Source of the DNA: Craterostigma plantagineum
Taxonomy: Eukaryota > Streptophyta > Magnoliopsida > Lamiales > Linderniaceae
Direction of reading: 5' to 3'
Assembly: GCA_027422505.1 (NCBI GenBank)
Contig: JAPQWV010000002.1
Coordinates: 23,662,501-23,726,500, forward strand
DNA: 64,000 nucleotides
Shown: one piece after another, positions 21,504 to 33,703 of the stretch
Layout of the letters: the number at the start of each line of letters is the position of its first letter
Numbering within the stretch: the first letter of the stretch is position 1
Translations under genes and position numbers: made by a program
Notes under the pieces: model-generated
Seen by the model: only the letters and a program-made list of their open reading frames with translations
The model's database searches: none
Told to the model about the DNA's origin: nothing

Positions 21504-22076
21504 ATAATTATTGTATACATATCTAATTCAGGCAATAGTATGACGCAATAACCAACAGGTGAGTCAAGATCTTTTTCAGAGAAAAGCTAAGTAAGTTCTT
21601 GTTTTTCCCTTGTATGAAGTGTTTCTTTACAAAATTACAAAAAGTACCGCCGACAAAAGTTCCAAAGCTAATCATCGTCAGTTTACATATATAATCTCAT
21701 CTCATCATACTGCTTCATGAATCATGAGTAAACTACATAAAGTAAAACTGTAAAAGATTCGTCTTTTTCCTTTGAACCTATGTTGTAACGAACGGACAAT
21801 TCTTACTTGCCGACAGTGTATATAATATGTATGTATGTATATACACATACCGATATATATCTGCAAACACCAAACACTATAGAGTTAGGATCTCAATAAT
21901 TAGATCTCTAAATCTCCCTTGTGTTCCTCTGATCTTATGATCTCCCTGAAAAATCGAAAACAAAAATGACAAACTGAACTGAATAAATGATGTGATAATC
22001 AATTCATACACATTGTAACTTAAGTACGTATATATACATACCTATGACCTATGACAATCGTCATTGAAATCAACGG
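21504..22076. other. 3' flank of the GATL gene
   Basis: AT-rich, no reading frame. Likely contains the 3' UTR of the minus-strand gene that starts at 23138. No clear repeat ends. Confidence 0.5.
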
Positions 22077-23138
22077 TCAAGATTCAAGAACATTCGCCGT
22101 CTTTAAAAGATCATATGGGGCCCACAAAGCATCCAACGGACAAGGCCTATCATCATCGATTCTCACCCATGGCTTACCTTTCCCACTCCAATGCAAGAGG
22201 CTCACCGGCCCGGGATGCAAATCCCGGCAAAGCCCTCGGAAGTTATCGCCGCCGAGGCCGTGCTGGTTCCACCGGTGGTCCACCGGAGCTATATCTCCGG
22301 CGAAAACGAGGAGGAAAGGCGGCAGCGAGCCCAGCTCGTATATCCTCATCCTCTTCTGCAATTCCATCCACTCGGCGATCTTCGCCGTGTAGCCGCCGTC
22401 CCTCCACCGGGAAAGGTCGACGACCATCACGCCGGTGTTGAAGTAGCACGGCTTTCTGTTGGCGAACGTCAGCGAGAGCGTGGGGCTCGCCCAGAACGTC
22501 GGAGTGAAGTACGCCGTAAAGTTGGCCCCGCAGTACTCCGGCGCGGCGAGGACGGCGCCGTTTGGGAGAGGGGTGGCGGCGAGCTTCGCAATGTCGTCGA
22601 CGAGGATCAGATCTGAGTCCAAGTAGACCACTTTTCCGACGCAGGGAGGGATTACGTCGGCCAGGTAGTTTCTTGCGTAGTTTAGTGGGCAGTCGAGCGC
22701 CGATCTGATGGAGGTGGAAATCAGTCCGGAGACGGCGGAGTCGTCGAAGGGGTATATTTGGAATTGCAGGTAAGGGAAGGAGCTGAGTATGACGTTTTCG
22801 AGGTTTTTCACGTTGTTCTTCGCGGTGATGAAGTGGAAGAATACGTTCTCAGGGCAAGAAGAGTGTCGTAGGACGGAGAAGATCGCCGCCATGGAGCCGC
22901 GGAGGTAGGCGGCGTCGAGGGTCATCGCCACGTTTACGGCGGCGGCGCTGAGATTGTTGTTATTACTACATGAGACGCGGCGGTTGGCGGCGGCGGTGAT
23001 GACAGAAGGGCAGTTTGGGGAATTGTAGAACTTTGGGGCTTCTCTGAACTCCAGCGAAGAAGACGATGAGCCGGCATTTCTTGGAAGTATGGCGAAGAAG
23101 ATGACTATGAAGATGATTAAGGTTGAGCTATGGAACAT
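22077..23138 (-). CDS. GATL: Galacturonosyltransferase-like (GATL) glycosyltransferase, GT8
   Basis: Intronless, 353 residues, the normal size and structure for plant GATL proteins, which act in the Golgi in pectin/xylan-type cell-wall polysaccharide synthesis. An N-terminal hydrophobic segment (about residues 7-20) fits a signal or anchor. The GT8 metal-binding DxD is YLDSDL at residues 172-177, with [12 protein letters not shown] just before it (153-164). [16 protein letters not shown] (231-246) and the C-terminal HWSGKGKPW (316-324) are family hallmarks. The ATG at 23136-23138 is the only start that keeps the hydrophobic leader. GC-rich third positions contrast with the surrounding transposons. 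GATL rather than the larger GAUT class because of length; the exact subgroup is uncertain. Confidence 0.93.
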   Translation of the reverse strand: MFHSSTLIIFIVIFFAILPRNAGSSSSSLEFREAPKFYNSPNCPSVITAAANRRVSCSNNNNLSAAAVNVAMTLDAAYLRGSMAAIFSVLRHSSCPENVFFHFITAKNNVKNLENVILSSFPYLQFQIYPFDDSAVSGLISTSIRSALDCPLNYARNYLADVIPPCVGKVVYLDSDLILVDDIAKLAATPLPNGAVLAAPEYCGANFTAYFTPTFWASPTLSLTFANRKPCYFNTGVMVVDLSRWRDGGYTAKIAEWMELQKRMRIYELGSLPPFLLVFAGDIAPVDHRWNQHGLGGDNFRGLCRDLHPGPVSLLHWSGKGKPWVRIDDDRPCPLDALWAPYDLLKTANVLES

Positions 23139-23264
23139 AGTTAGTTTGTTTGTGCCTTCTTCGATATAATTTGCTTTGTTTTGTTTATCTTTGAATTGAA
23201 TGTAGTACTTTGAGATTTGTTCGCTAGGTAGGTTTCTGATTTATGGAAGGACTAAATTTATGTA

Positions 23265-23495
23265 CTCCCTCTGTCCCTATAATATATGGACATTTGGGAT
23301 TGGGTTCGGTTTTTAATAATATAATATTTTAATAGTATAGAGGAAGAAAAGCGTATGGGTTTGGCACGTCTTTTAAGAATATTTAATGCTATTATATTGA
23401 TTGTGTGTGATAGTTTTTTACTAAATATGGTAATGTATAAAAGATAGTGGAACGTTTGATTTGGTAAAATGGACAAAAGTTACCGGGATGGAGAG
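23265..23495. mobile_element. Stowaway-type MITE
   Basis: Ends CTCCCTCTGTCCC and GGGATGGAGAG, flanked by TA (23263-23264, 23496-23497). About 130 bases upstream of the GATL start codon. Confidence 0.85.
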
Positions 23496-23930
23496 TACTT
23501 GTTTTAGTATTTTAATTTTATTTTATATATTCATCAGGGTGAATCTTGTTACCTCGTAGGACCTACCGTTGGTTGTCTCAAAGCTGAAATCGTGCGTATC
23601 AGTTTTGACCTTTTTTTTATTTATTTTCTCTTTTCGGAATTTTTAGTCTATAGTTAAGCTATCTACGTCTCGTATGTTTTCTTTATAAATTTTTTTACTG
23701 TTGAAAAATTGTTTTTGAAGATATCAGTTTCTAAATAAAGGCTATAGTTGTGACATTCATTTTCAATCTGGTGAAGTTAAGACTAAGGTCTCTTTTCTTA
23801 CAACTACAATAAATGAAAGAGAGAAGCAAACTAACCTACATATATACATGTGTATGTGAGAACTTTCTCTTGCATGGTATTATAACCTTACTTGGAAGTT
23901 CAATGCACGGAAATAAGTCAATAACCAATA

Positions 23931-24168
23931 CTACCTCCGATTTTATTTACATGTAGTTTTAGCTCTTTAATTTTATTTCTAATTAGTTGTCGTTTTACAG
24001 ATTTCAAGACAAATATTTATCATATTTCAATTTTACCCTTTTAAATATTATTAAATGGAATATATTAAATAGTCTTAAGCAATTAATTAGGGATATATTA
24101 GATATTTTATTCTATTTCTTAATATAAGTGCAAAAACCTTAAATGACCCCTAAAAAAATCGGAGGGAG
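23931..24168. mobile_element. Stowaway-type MITE, second subfamily
   Basis: Ends CTACCTCCGATTTT and AAAATCGGAGGGAG with TA on both sides. The interior differs from the CCGTCCC subfamily. Confidence 0.85.
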
Positions 24169-24170
24169 TA

Positions 24171-25050
24171 CTTCTTTCCCATAATTCAGTTCCTGATATT
24201 CTGTATCACATTTAATGCGGAAAATCGTTGAGATAAATTAAATAAAATTACCCTACAAATAATCCCTTTTTTCCCATATTTATTTACTTCCCCATCCGAT
24301 CCACAATCTACGCAAGTTATTCGCAATTAATATTTCTTGATAAACACATACATCAAAGATTTAAATTACCTCCCAAAGCAAAATGGCCACGTATAGGGTT
24401 TAAAAGACGGATAAGTGGGGTATATTATCAGCTATATATCTCTATTTTAGATATATTTTTCGCGGGGTAATGTACGGCAGAAAAAAAGGAGATTTAGGAA
24501 AAGGGGACATTTGTTATCCTTTACAACCATGCATTTGAAAAGAAGATGCTAGTTTTGCTATATTGTCTTTTTACGAAGTACCTTTTCTTTATTATTTTCT
24601 TGTTCGATTGTTAACTTGTCTCAGGTCTCGAGTTGGAGTGTCTCGACGATTAGAGACATCCCTAAACACGTTGGACGAAAATGCATGTTCATATTGTCTG
24701 TATAATAATCTAAGCCAGACTTTTATACATCATTAACAAAATAACATTTTTAAATTTGCGTGGGATGAGCTATGATGACATTGAAATACTAATTAACGAA
24801 AATAGATTATGATTTAATTGGTTTAGTTCGTCATTATTGCCCATGTGCAACCTCACATGCCTCGACCCATAATAACGTGGTCTCTTTATATGGGCGAATA
24901 AAAACACACGTCACATCTCACAATTGCGCGAGCTTTTTGACCAAACAATACGTGATCATCACTCATCAGTGCTAAAAATTAGTTGAGACTTGACAGTATG
25001 AATTTAATAGGAGTCCTAAGTTGACCATAAGTGTATTATTTTATTCGGCA
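24171..25050. other. AT-rich spacer
   Basis: No gene, RNA or terminal repeats recognised. Confidence 0.6.
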
Positions 25051-25059
25051 AATTGAATT

Positions 25060-27205
25060 GGCTTTTTTAATTAAATGATTAAAAAATCAAACATTAATAA
25101 AATAAACAACAAATGAAAACAATCAATAAAATAAAGAATTTCGTATGATAAGAATACGAGTTAAGTAACGCGTATAATCTCTATACGAGTTACTTATCCA
25201 CGCTGGCGAGCGCGTGACGTGGAGTAGCAATCGCCAAGGAAAGACGTTTTCGGTTGGCGTCCACGACGTAGCAATCAGTAATTTGTGTTTATAGTTGGAG
25301 TATAAATGCGTATCATCAACACAAACAACTTTTTGACAATGTTGAAGCCATGGATGCTCGGTTTAAAAGCCCAAAAAACATACCCTAGTTGGAAGTGTCC
25401 AGGTCTCACTGTCTGCAAATGCAGTCACTTTACGATTGTCCCTGGATTGTAATGCCGCAACGCCTTCATAAATATTGGGAGTTTGGTAACAGACTCTTCT
25501 CACGTACCGTAAACATTTTCCATAGCTCTTTTCAGACAATGTCAAGCTTGAATATACGAGATTTCGTAGCTATATTTATCTTTCACGAGTTATTGCATTT
25601 TTGGGCAGGAACTGCGAATCGATTTTACGGTTCCAACCAACAAATCAACAATAAAATTTCGAGAGATATTACGGTGTGTGCTCGCCAGCTCAGTCATATA
25701 GCAAGTGTGCGGTCCTTCAAATTTTGTAACAGACCAGCAACCTTTTTTTGGCTTGAAGGATGCCATCAGTCTCAAAGGGCAATCATTCGTGTGATCACAT
25801 TGAACACTCCAACGTGTAATGCTGCTCTCGTTGACGTAATACTTGCATCTAGCAACCCTGACCGAAAAATCTCCGACGGCACGTTGTAAATGTTTCTTAG
25901 TTGAAAAAACCATACCTCGACAAAACATAGGGTTATCTATCGTTAACTCCCTGTAACCACCGTAGTCGTCACCACCAGGAGGTGGCATTTGGTACGTTTG
26001 GAAAAATGGAACGGATTGAAACAGCGTTGGAGCAGCAGAATCCAGCGGAGTGGTATCATCTGGCGCATCGTCGTCGTTGTTCTCGTCGTCCTCGTTGGGA
26101 TTGGGTAACTCGGACAGTGGATCCTCATCGTCCGTTTCCGAATCACTAACATCAACATCTTCCTCGGGTTCAGGCACGAAATTTGGCACGGGTTCTGACA
26201 TGGATTCTGGCATATTGAATGGAACAACAAGCGTCGGCATCTCCAGAGAAACATTGCTGAACCTTGTCGTAACTGAAACAATGTCGGGAAAATTCGGACA
26301 TGAATAACTCGAAGAACCAACTTCAAATGCAGGAACTCCCGCCGCTCAAAATTTCAATGAGGCTCTTCATTCAAATCAAAGTTTGAATTTTCAACTATTT
26401 CAACAAAAACCTCAACAATTGTTCTCCAAATCGGGATGTATGAAAAACTGTAAACCGTTGTCGTTGGAGATTTGGAGTAGTTGATGAAAATGGCGGGAAT
26501 GTTGAAAGTATTCATTTCTCGCGTGGACAATCAACGAACAACGACTGCTATCAGCACCCGTAATTTCGACTAACAACGATATAAACTCGGAAAAATTGGG
26601 GTTGCGACGAATTCGCCTATACCCAATAGGACGAATACTATATTTGATGGTAGAATCGGATGATTGAATTATTTCGCCGCCGAAATGTACTAATGACTTG
26701 TACGCGACTCGACACCACTGTTTGTGTTATGTTAAAGAAAATTGGTAGTTTGTGTTATGTTAAAAAACATCGATAAGGTAGTATATATAGAAACTTAATT
26801 CGTAATATATTCATAGGAGCTACGTGAATTATTGCAATATTCACTTAACTCGTAATAACAACATACGAGTTACATGTATTATTGCAATAACTCATGTAAC
26901 TCGTATGATCATATTACAAGTTACGCGAATTATTGCAGACACGATGCATGGGCATGCAGGTTGGTCGGGCATTAAGTATCTCGTATTATAATTATACGAG
27001 TTACTAACTCGTATCTTCATTTTACGAGTTACGTTAAGTGCCATGTCAGGGTCAACGGGTCAGCAGGCCAGCGTGACTCGTATTCTGGGAACGAGTTTGT
27101 AAGTCGTATTACCATCTTACGAATTTTGTTATTTTATTAATGGTTTCCAATTGTTGTTTGTTTTATTAATGGTTGATTTTTTATAATTATTTAATTAAAA
27201 AAACC
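25060..27205. mobile_element. MULE-A: deleted Mutator-like element with long TIRs
   Basis: Ends GGCTTTTTTAATTAAAT and ATTTAATTAAAAAAACC begin terminal inverted repeats of at least 150 bp. Flanks AATTGAATT (25051-25059) and AATTGAGTT (27206-27214) match at 8 of 9 bases. Subterminal TACGAGTTA/TAACTCGTA palindromes occur at 25168-25195 and 26830-27120. The same ends and palindromes occur in MULE-B (39732) and MULE-C (62106). It carries only the N-terminal half of a transposase. Confidence 0.85.
25300..26240 (-). pseudogene. Truncated MULE transposase (N-terminal half)
   Basis: Acidic N-terminal region, then a MuDR-type DNA-binding domain: GMVFSTKKHLQRAVGDF, CPLRLMASF, W-S-V-TKFEGPHTC (about 25660-25940). 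Beyond 25590 the frame breaks, yet LPIFMKALRHYNPGT and GYVFWAFKPSIHGF are still readable with two stops (25370-25470). The gene ends just before the place where the first catalytic Asp should be. So the element is a deletion derivative lacking the DDE core. Confidence 0.8.
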
Positions 27206-27212
27206 AATTGAG

Positions 27213-27575
27213 TTTCACACCCCAATCAGGGTTTTAATTTAGTGTTCAGGCCCTTGTCGGAAAAAAATAGTTTTAAGGACCCAATTTTGATAAAATTTAA
27301 AGATAAGGACCTAAAAGTGAATGGTATCAAATGACCGTTTTCTGTTATTTCAGCATTTTGAAGTGGTACTACAGAACAGTGAAGTGGTACTACAGAACAC
27401 TGAAGTGGTACTGCAGATCCATGAAGTGGTACTAAAGAACAAATGATGTGGTATTACAGAACAATAAACTGTTTCTGCGCAAATCGGATCCTTAAAACTA
27501 TGAAATTTCTGACTGGGTCCTAAAAGCTAAATGAAACTTAACATGGGGCATGAAACGAAAATGCGATTTAGTTGC
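27213..27575. mobile_element. Small noncoding element with 22-bp tandem repeats
   Basis: Putative ends GTTTCACACCCCA and TGGGGCATGAAAC are imperfect inverses. The centre (27355-27465) has five units of about 22 bp around GAAGTGGTACTACAGAACA. Related motifs (GTTTCAGGCCC ends, GTACCACATCA) appear in the element at 43450-44738. No target duplication resolved. Confidence 0.5.
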
Positions 27576-27712
27576 ACTTCTAATGAAGTAACTAATCTCC
27601 TCATTTCATGACCTAAATGTTACGTCGGTGGTTATATCACCACATTACTATCCTATTGCTTCTCTTTAATTATTTATATGGTCACTTTTGATTTTTCATT
27701 AGGGGTTTTCAC

Positions 27713-28542
27713 TAGGGGTGGGCATTCGGTACGAACCGTACCGAACCGAATCGAAATTTCGGTTAACCGAAGTTTCGGTTCGATGATTTGGAGAACCTAA
27801 TACCGAACCGAACTCAATCGGTTCGGTTCGGTACAACCGAATTTTTTTCGGTTTTTTCGGTTATCTACCGATATACCGAAGTTCAAGAAAAGAAAAATTA
27901 GGATTTGCCGAAACTCATCTGCTCACCGTTGCTCGGCCTTGAAAGCTGGCATCTCCGTCAGAACTGCTCCCACATCGTTCGCCCACCGAAGGAATCGTCA
28001 TCGATTCTCTGCAATTCGCCGCCGACTTTAGCAGAAAAAACCTTATTAGCTGAAGGCTCGAATTCACGTCAACGCATACGGGCTATATTTCAGGGTTGTC
28101 GCCCTCACCGGCTGTCGTCATCAGTCGTCACCGACGATGATAGAAGCAGACGTAGTTTTGTTGCTTTTTTTTCTTTTTTTTCTGAAAGAATCGCGTAGAT
28201 GAAGAGTTAAGAAAAACCCTAATTGAAAATATTATTGGGGTTGTATATTTGTTGGGCTGTTTGTGGACCATATATTTATTGGCTGTAGATTATAATATTG
28301 GGCCTACGAATCATAATGTAAGTAAATTTAATGTAAAGATAAATTTAACATATTTTTTATTAAAAAAAATCGGTAATTCGGTACAGTTCGGTAAACCGAA
28401 ACGAAAAACCGAACTGAACCGATTACCGAAAATTTCAGAATTTCAAAATCGAATACTGAACCGAATTATTTGTTCGGTATTCAGTTCGTACCGACGGTAA
28501 TCGGTTCGGTTCTGTCGGTTTACCGAACTCTGGCCACCCCTA
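27713..28542. mobile_element. hAT-type element, 830 bp
   Basis: Ends TAGGGGTGGGCATTCGGT and its inverse GGCCACCCCTA, with a perfect 8-bp duplication GTTTTCAC (27705-27712, 28543-28550). Subterminal regions are packed with TTCGGTTAACCGAA-type and ACCGAACCGAA motifs. The central GC-rich block (27905-28200) looks unlike the ends and may be captured host sequence, but I do not recognise it. Confidence 0.85.
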
Positions 28543-28550
28543 GTTTTCAC

Positions 28551-28915
28551 CGACAATATAGCAAAAAATGGTAAAGTACCATCAGCTATACTTCCTCGAG
28601 ATGTGATGTGATGGTCTTCTCTTTGCAAGAAAGTAGTTGGTAATAAATAAATACGAAATCATAAATGTGAAAAATTGATCAACTCCACGACTTTTCAAAC
28701 TAAAAAGGGTCCAATCTTTGTGATACTACAGTCCAAGATCTTTTTTATACTTCAGTTTCACTCCCTTCATGGCCAACTCTATATGGACATAATATTACAG
28801 TTTCACTTGGTGTATCTTTTTTCTATTTTATTTTATGCATATCGTAGTTACGATGTCCTTAATTTAGTCCGAAATCTCATCGTTGGAAATTGACGATACC
28901 CACTTTCAACCAAGC
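28551..28915. other. AT-rich spacer
   Basis: Nothing recognised. Confidence 0.5.
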
Positions 28916-29172
28916 TAAGAGCATCTCCAACCCGCAGCGTAAAAATACAGTTAAGTCTGCACAATATTACAGCTGCTACAGTGCTTTTACTCCAACCAAT
29001 AAACTCTTTAAATAAGGCGCGCACAAATGAAAAACCGCCTAAACTCCATGTGATGTAGTCGTTGTTAACCTCGGCGTCTTTATAAGTGAATAGTGCGACT
29101 TTATAAGTGAATGACGCGCCTTCTCTTTTCCTTCTTTATTTTCCAAAGCCTTCAGTTATCTCTTTTCTATTC

Positions 29173-30772
29173 CTAAGCCTGAGAACATAGTGCGAGCAAA
29201 GATGCATGGCTTCTGCTTTCCTTCTTGCGTTTCAATACCCCCCCCCCCCCACAAGATGGATGGAATAAGTTTATTACGGCCATCTTGACCATGAGTTCTT
29301 GAAGTCTGGGACCGGTGAGTGGCTTAGTAAGCATGTCAGCGAGCTGCTTCTCTGAGCTAATGGGAAGAACCTTGACATTCCCTTTGATCACATGATCCCT
29401 TATGAAATGACAATCAACTTCGATGTGTTTCGATCTTTCATGAAACCTAGGATTAGAAGACAGCTTCAACGCTGACTGATTATCGCAGAAAATTACTGGT
29501 ACATGATTTAGGACAATTCCAAGTTCCCTCAATAGATTTTTGATCCAAAGCATCTCAGCCACTACTGAACCCAATGCTTTGTATTCTGCTTCGGTGGATG
29601 ATCTGGACACGGTGGCTTGTTTCTTGGCTTTCCAGGTTATGAGTGAATCGCCTAAGAATGTGCAGAACCCCGTTACAGATTTCCTGGTGTCTCTACAAGA
29701 GGCCCAATCTGCATCTGAGAACCCTTTCAGGCTGTAATCTATGGCTGAGCTGAGCAGAATACCTTGTCCTGGTGCAGCCTTGATGTACCTTAGCAGATGA
29801 TGCGCTGCCATTAGATGAGATGTCCTAGGCGCCGAGATAAACTGGCTTAGTTTATGGACTGCAAAGCTTATGTCGGGTCTTGAAGCCTCCCAATCATCCT
29901 TCTATAGTTAAATGGATCTTTCAACAGTTCTCCTTCATCCTTGGTTAAGTTTGCACCAGGATTCATTGGCGTGGACAGACTCTTGGCTCCCAAATATCCT
30001 GTGTCCTCCAACAATTGCAAAGCATATTGCCTCTGGGATATGTAAATTCCTTTTTCTCCTCGAGCAACTTCTACTCCAAGGAAGAGTCTTAGCTCCCCTA
30101 GATCCTTGATCTTGAAGCAGGTCCTCAGGAAGTCTTTTACTTCTTGAATAGCCTTAGGAGAAGGTCCACCTAATATTATGTCATCAACATACACAAGCAA
30201 GACCACCATGCTGTCATTTTTTCCTTTTACAACAATGTGTGGTCTGATTCTGTTTGTTTGAACACAAAATCCTTCACTGCATCTGTGAACTTTCTGTGCC
30301 ATTGTCGTGAGGCCTGCTTGAGGCCATACAAAGATTTATGGAGCCTACAGACCTGCCTTGTAGATTCAGTTCTCCCAGAAACAATGAGGTTATGCCTTGT
30401 TGGTTCAGGTCTCTCAGAAGCAGTGAGGTATCCTTGGGGTAATTCCATGTACACTTCCTCACTCAAATCCCCGTTGAGAAATGCATTGTTTACATCTAGT
30501 TGTGCCAAGTTCCAGTTCAGCTTAGCAGCCAAAGAAAGGATAATTTTGATTGTACTCGGTTTTGCCACCGGTGCAAACGTGTCTATGTAGTCGACTCCTT
30601 CTCTTTGGTCGTAGCCTTTTGCAACGAGGCGTGCCTTATACTTTTCTACATGTCCTAGAGAATTGAACTTGGTCTTATACACCCACTTGCATCCAATGGC
30701 CTTCTTTCCCGATGGTAAGGGCACAACTGTCCAAGTGTTGTTCGTTTCAAGTGCTTGGAATTCCTCCTTCAT
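29173..30772 (-). pseudogene. Copia element 3: RT and RNase H
   Basis: RT from 30772: NTWTVVPLPSGKKAIGCKWV, VDYIDTFAPVAKPSTI, LDVNNAFLNGDL, SLYGLKQASRQW, then after a frame change YVDDIILGG (about 30180). RNase H: DADWASCRDTRKSVTGFC, STEAEYKALG, DNQSALKLSSNP, HIEVDCHFIRD. Two frame changes (near 30290 and 29870) break it. An insertion of a repeated PEPTRHN/TESTRQ-like stretch lies between the NAFLNG and SLYG boxes. Confidence 0.9.
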
Positions 30773-32663
30773 GGCAGCCTGCCATTCCTTGGAGGAAGCA
30801 TCTTGAGCATAAGACTTGGGATCATGAGCTGCTGAGAGAGGTAATCTTGATAATTTCTAGAAAGGTTCTGGTAAGAAATCACATGTGAAATAGGGTATAG
30901 AACTCTGAACTTATTACAGTGGTAGTCACTTAGGTAGGATGGCTTTGTGATGTGCCTGTTGGATCTTCTTGATCCATTCTGCACTTCAGGTGCATGTTGA
31001 GGCATGTCCTCAGTGTTGCCTCTAGTGTTGTTAGTAGCATCTTCAGAGTTTTCAGAACCAGAATTTTGAAGTGAAGACTCAGACTCAGAATCTTCACCTG
31101 AACTATTTTCCATAGGTGCTTGCATGGCCTGCCCTTCAGGTGGAAAAATCTGCCCTTCAGTGGGTGATTCAGTAGGAATTCTTGGTAGAACATGCTCAGG
31201 GAAAGGATCCTCCTCAAAACCAGATTCCTGTAGCTTGAGAAAAGGAAACTCATCCTCCCTGAAAATAACATTCCTTGAGATGAATACTTGCTTGGTTTCC
31301 AAGTCCAGCAGCTTATAGCCTTTGACACCCACGGGATAGCCAAGAAAAACACACTCTTTTTCCCTTGCATCAAATTTCCTTCGACCTGCAGCTAGAGTAG
31401 AGCAGAAAGCAAGAGAACCAAATACTCGAAGTATACTATAGTCAACACTCTTTCCAAAAAGGAGCTCATATGGGCTCTTGTTTCCTAACAGTGTCGAGGG
31501 GGTCCTATTTATTAGGTAAGTGGCAGTTAGCACGCATTCAGACCAGTATTGGGTTGGCACCTTGGATTGAAAGAGCAAGGATCTAGCTACATTAAGCAAA
31601 TGTTGGTGCTTCCGTTCCACTACCGAGTTTTGTTGCGGTGTTTGTACACATGATAGATGGTGTAGGACTCCTTTACTTTTAAACAATTCTATCAGCTCAA
31701 ACTCCTTTGCATTATCAGATCTAACTACCTTCACCTAGACTTAAAGTAATTCTCTACCAGAACCAAAAAGTAACTCATCACTGCCCTTACTTCTGCTTTA
31801 TGTTTGAGCATAAATACCCACGTGAACCGTGTGTGATCATCAACAATTGTGAGAAAATATTGATGTCCAAGGTGAGAGGGAACATTGAAGGGTCCCCAAA
31901 CATCACAATGTACGAGATCAAAAGCAGCACATGCAATGTTGTTGTCATTGGGAAAGGGCAATCTTCTTTGTTTAGCAAGAGGACAGATTTTACAAAAGGT
32001 ATGCTTATCATTTAGACCATCCTTAAGGATGCTTTTGAGTACATCTTAAACCTTGTGAGAGGGGTGGCCTAATCTACTATGCCACAGGTTTACAGTGGCA
32101 GTATTCAGGAAAGCAGAATTATTTCTAGGAAGTAAATCGGTCATGGAATTGGTCTTGAGAACGTAGAGCCCTGCTATTTGATCACCCTTGCCAATCATAT
32201 GGTGGGAATGATCCTGTATTATGAGGCCATCAGAGTCAAAAACAAACCTGTAATTCTGGGTCCTAGCTAAACAGCTCACAGCTAATAGGTTAAAATGAAA
32301 TTCAGGCACAAGTAACACATCATCTAAAGTGATAAATCTGCTTATAACTACTGAGCCTGCCTCCCTAACTTTTACTACTGATTTGTCAGGTAAGATTACT
32401 TTTGACTCATGTATTTCATGCAGGTTATGGAGCAGTTTTGTGTTGCCACATACATGTCTACTAGCACCAGAATCAACAATCCAGACTCTAGATCCTGACA
32501 GTTTTGGCATATTGAAAGACAGAATGATACCTGGATTTATACCTGTTCCTTTTTCAGTCTGAAGTAGAGAGTCTACTCCATCCTGAGGTGGAATTCTACA
32601 TGACTGATTTACCAGTGCCTTGAGACTTTGAAGCTGGAATGGTGTAATTTGCAACTGCACCAT
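30769..32663 (-). pseudogene. Copia element 3: protease and integrase
   Basis: Protease motif WIVDSGASRHVCGN (about 32490), GAG-pre-integrase WHSRLGHPS (about 32060), integrase first Asp in LVHCDVWGPF (about 31905), second Asp in VRSDNAKEF (about 31720), Glu in NSVVERKHQ (about 31625), then YLINRTPS and [10 protein letters not shown] stop at 32046 and one near 31731 interrupt the frame. Confidence 0.9.
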
Positions 32664-32723
32664 GGTCTCTGCTGTGTGTGAGGTTTCTGCAGCTGGCTGA
32701 GGGTCATACTGCCCTCCTTTCTT

Positions 32724-33703
32724 TCATGTATCAACCAAGGTTTGGTTAACTCTGGTATTCCTGAATTTCTGACTCTGCTTGAAGCCCGGGGGGTACCCAT
32801 GGAGTTGATAACAGCTTTCTATGGTGTGACCCCTTTTGTTGCAGTGGGTGCACACCGGTTTGGTCACATCCTTTCTTGGATTGTAGCTCCCTTTCTTTGC
32901 CTGGTCTGGCTCATTTCTGGAAGCCATCATAGCCATGTTATTGGCTTGATCATCAATGGCTCGAAACTGCCCTGAGTGCATGGCCCTTTGTCTTTCTTCT
33001 TGGACTAGTAGAGCAAAAGCCTTGTTAATGCTTGGCATGGGATCCATGAGTAGGATCTGTCCCCTAATCTGTGAGAAGCTATCATTTAACCCCATCAAGA
33101 AAGCCAATACATACTCTTCCTCATAGTAGGCCTTGAGATGAGCTAGGCCACCACAGACACACCCACAGTTTGGCCTAAAACTTGCAATTTCATCCCATAG
33201 TGTTTTGAGCCTTGTGAAGTACACGCTCACAGTGCTCGAGCCCTGTGTGAGATTAATCAGATCTCTTTTAAGCTGGAAGATCCTCGGCCTATTTGTTTTC
33301 CCAAATCTTTCTTCAAGATCCAGCCAGATTTCCCTCGCCGAAGCAGCGTACAAAATGCTAGCTGAGATATCTTTGTAACAGAATTTATTATCCAAGAAAT
33401 GACTACATTGTTGTTTCTTTTCCAACTTGCTACTTGATTCTTTGTAGCAGCTTCATTGTTTGGATCAACGACAGGTGGCTGGAGATCACCATTCACAAAG
33501 CCTTCCTTGTTTCTTCCTATGAGTGCAATCAACATCGCACGGCTCCAAATGGCACAATTATCACCATTGAGAGGTTCTTGAACAAGAATTTGCCCCGAAT
33601 TGTCATTATTTCCCAAGAAATAAGGATCATTGAGGTAGGCTGCTGCCGCAGAGTTTGCTGAGTTCGTAGAATTCGAAGAATTAGATGGTGCGGCCTCAGC
33701 CAT
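32724..33703 (-). pseudogene. Copia element 3: gag
   Basis: N-terminal Asn/Ser/Ala-rich start (33703), NCAIWSRAMLIALIGRNKEGF, then a frame change near 33360-33425, DLEERFGKTNRPRIFQLKRD, YFTRLKTLWDE, and a CCHC knuckle CTHCNKRGHTIESC at about 32810-32850. Confidence 0.88.

Noticed and set aside
22051..22616. Plus-strand frames opposite GATL
   Set aside because: Antisense shadows caused by the GC-rich third positions of the minus-strand gene.
27905..28198. 97-codon open frame in the first hAT-type element
   Set aside because: No recognisable domain and its first ATG is not well placed; kept only as a possible captured block.
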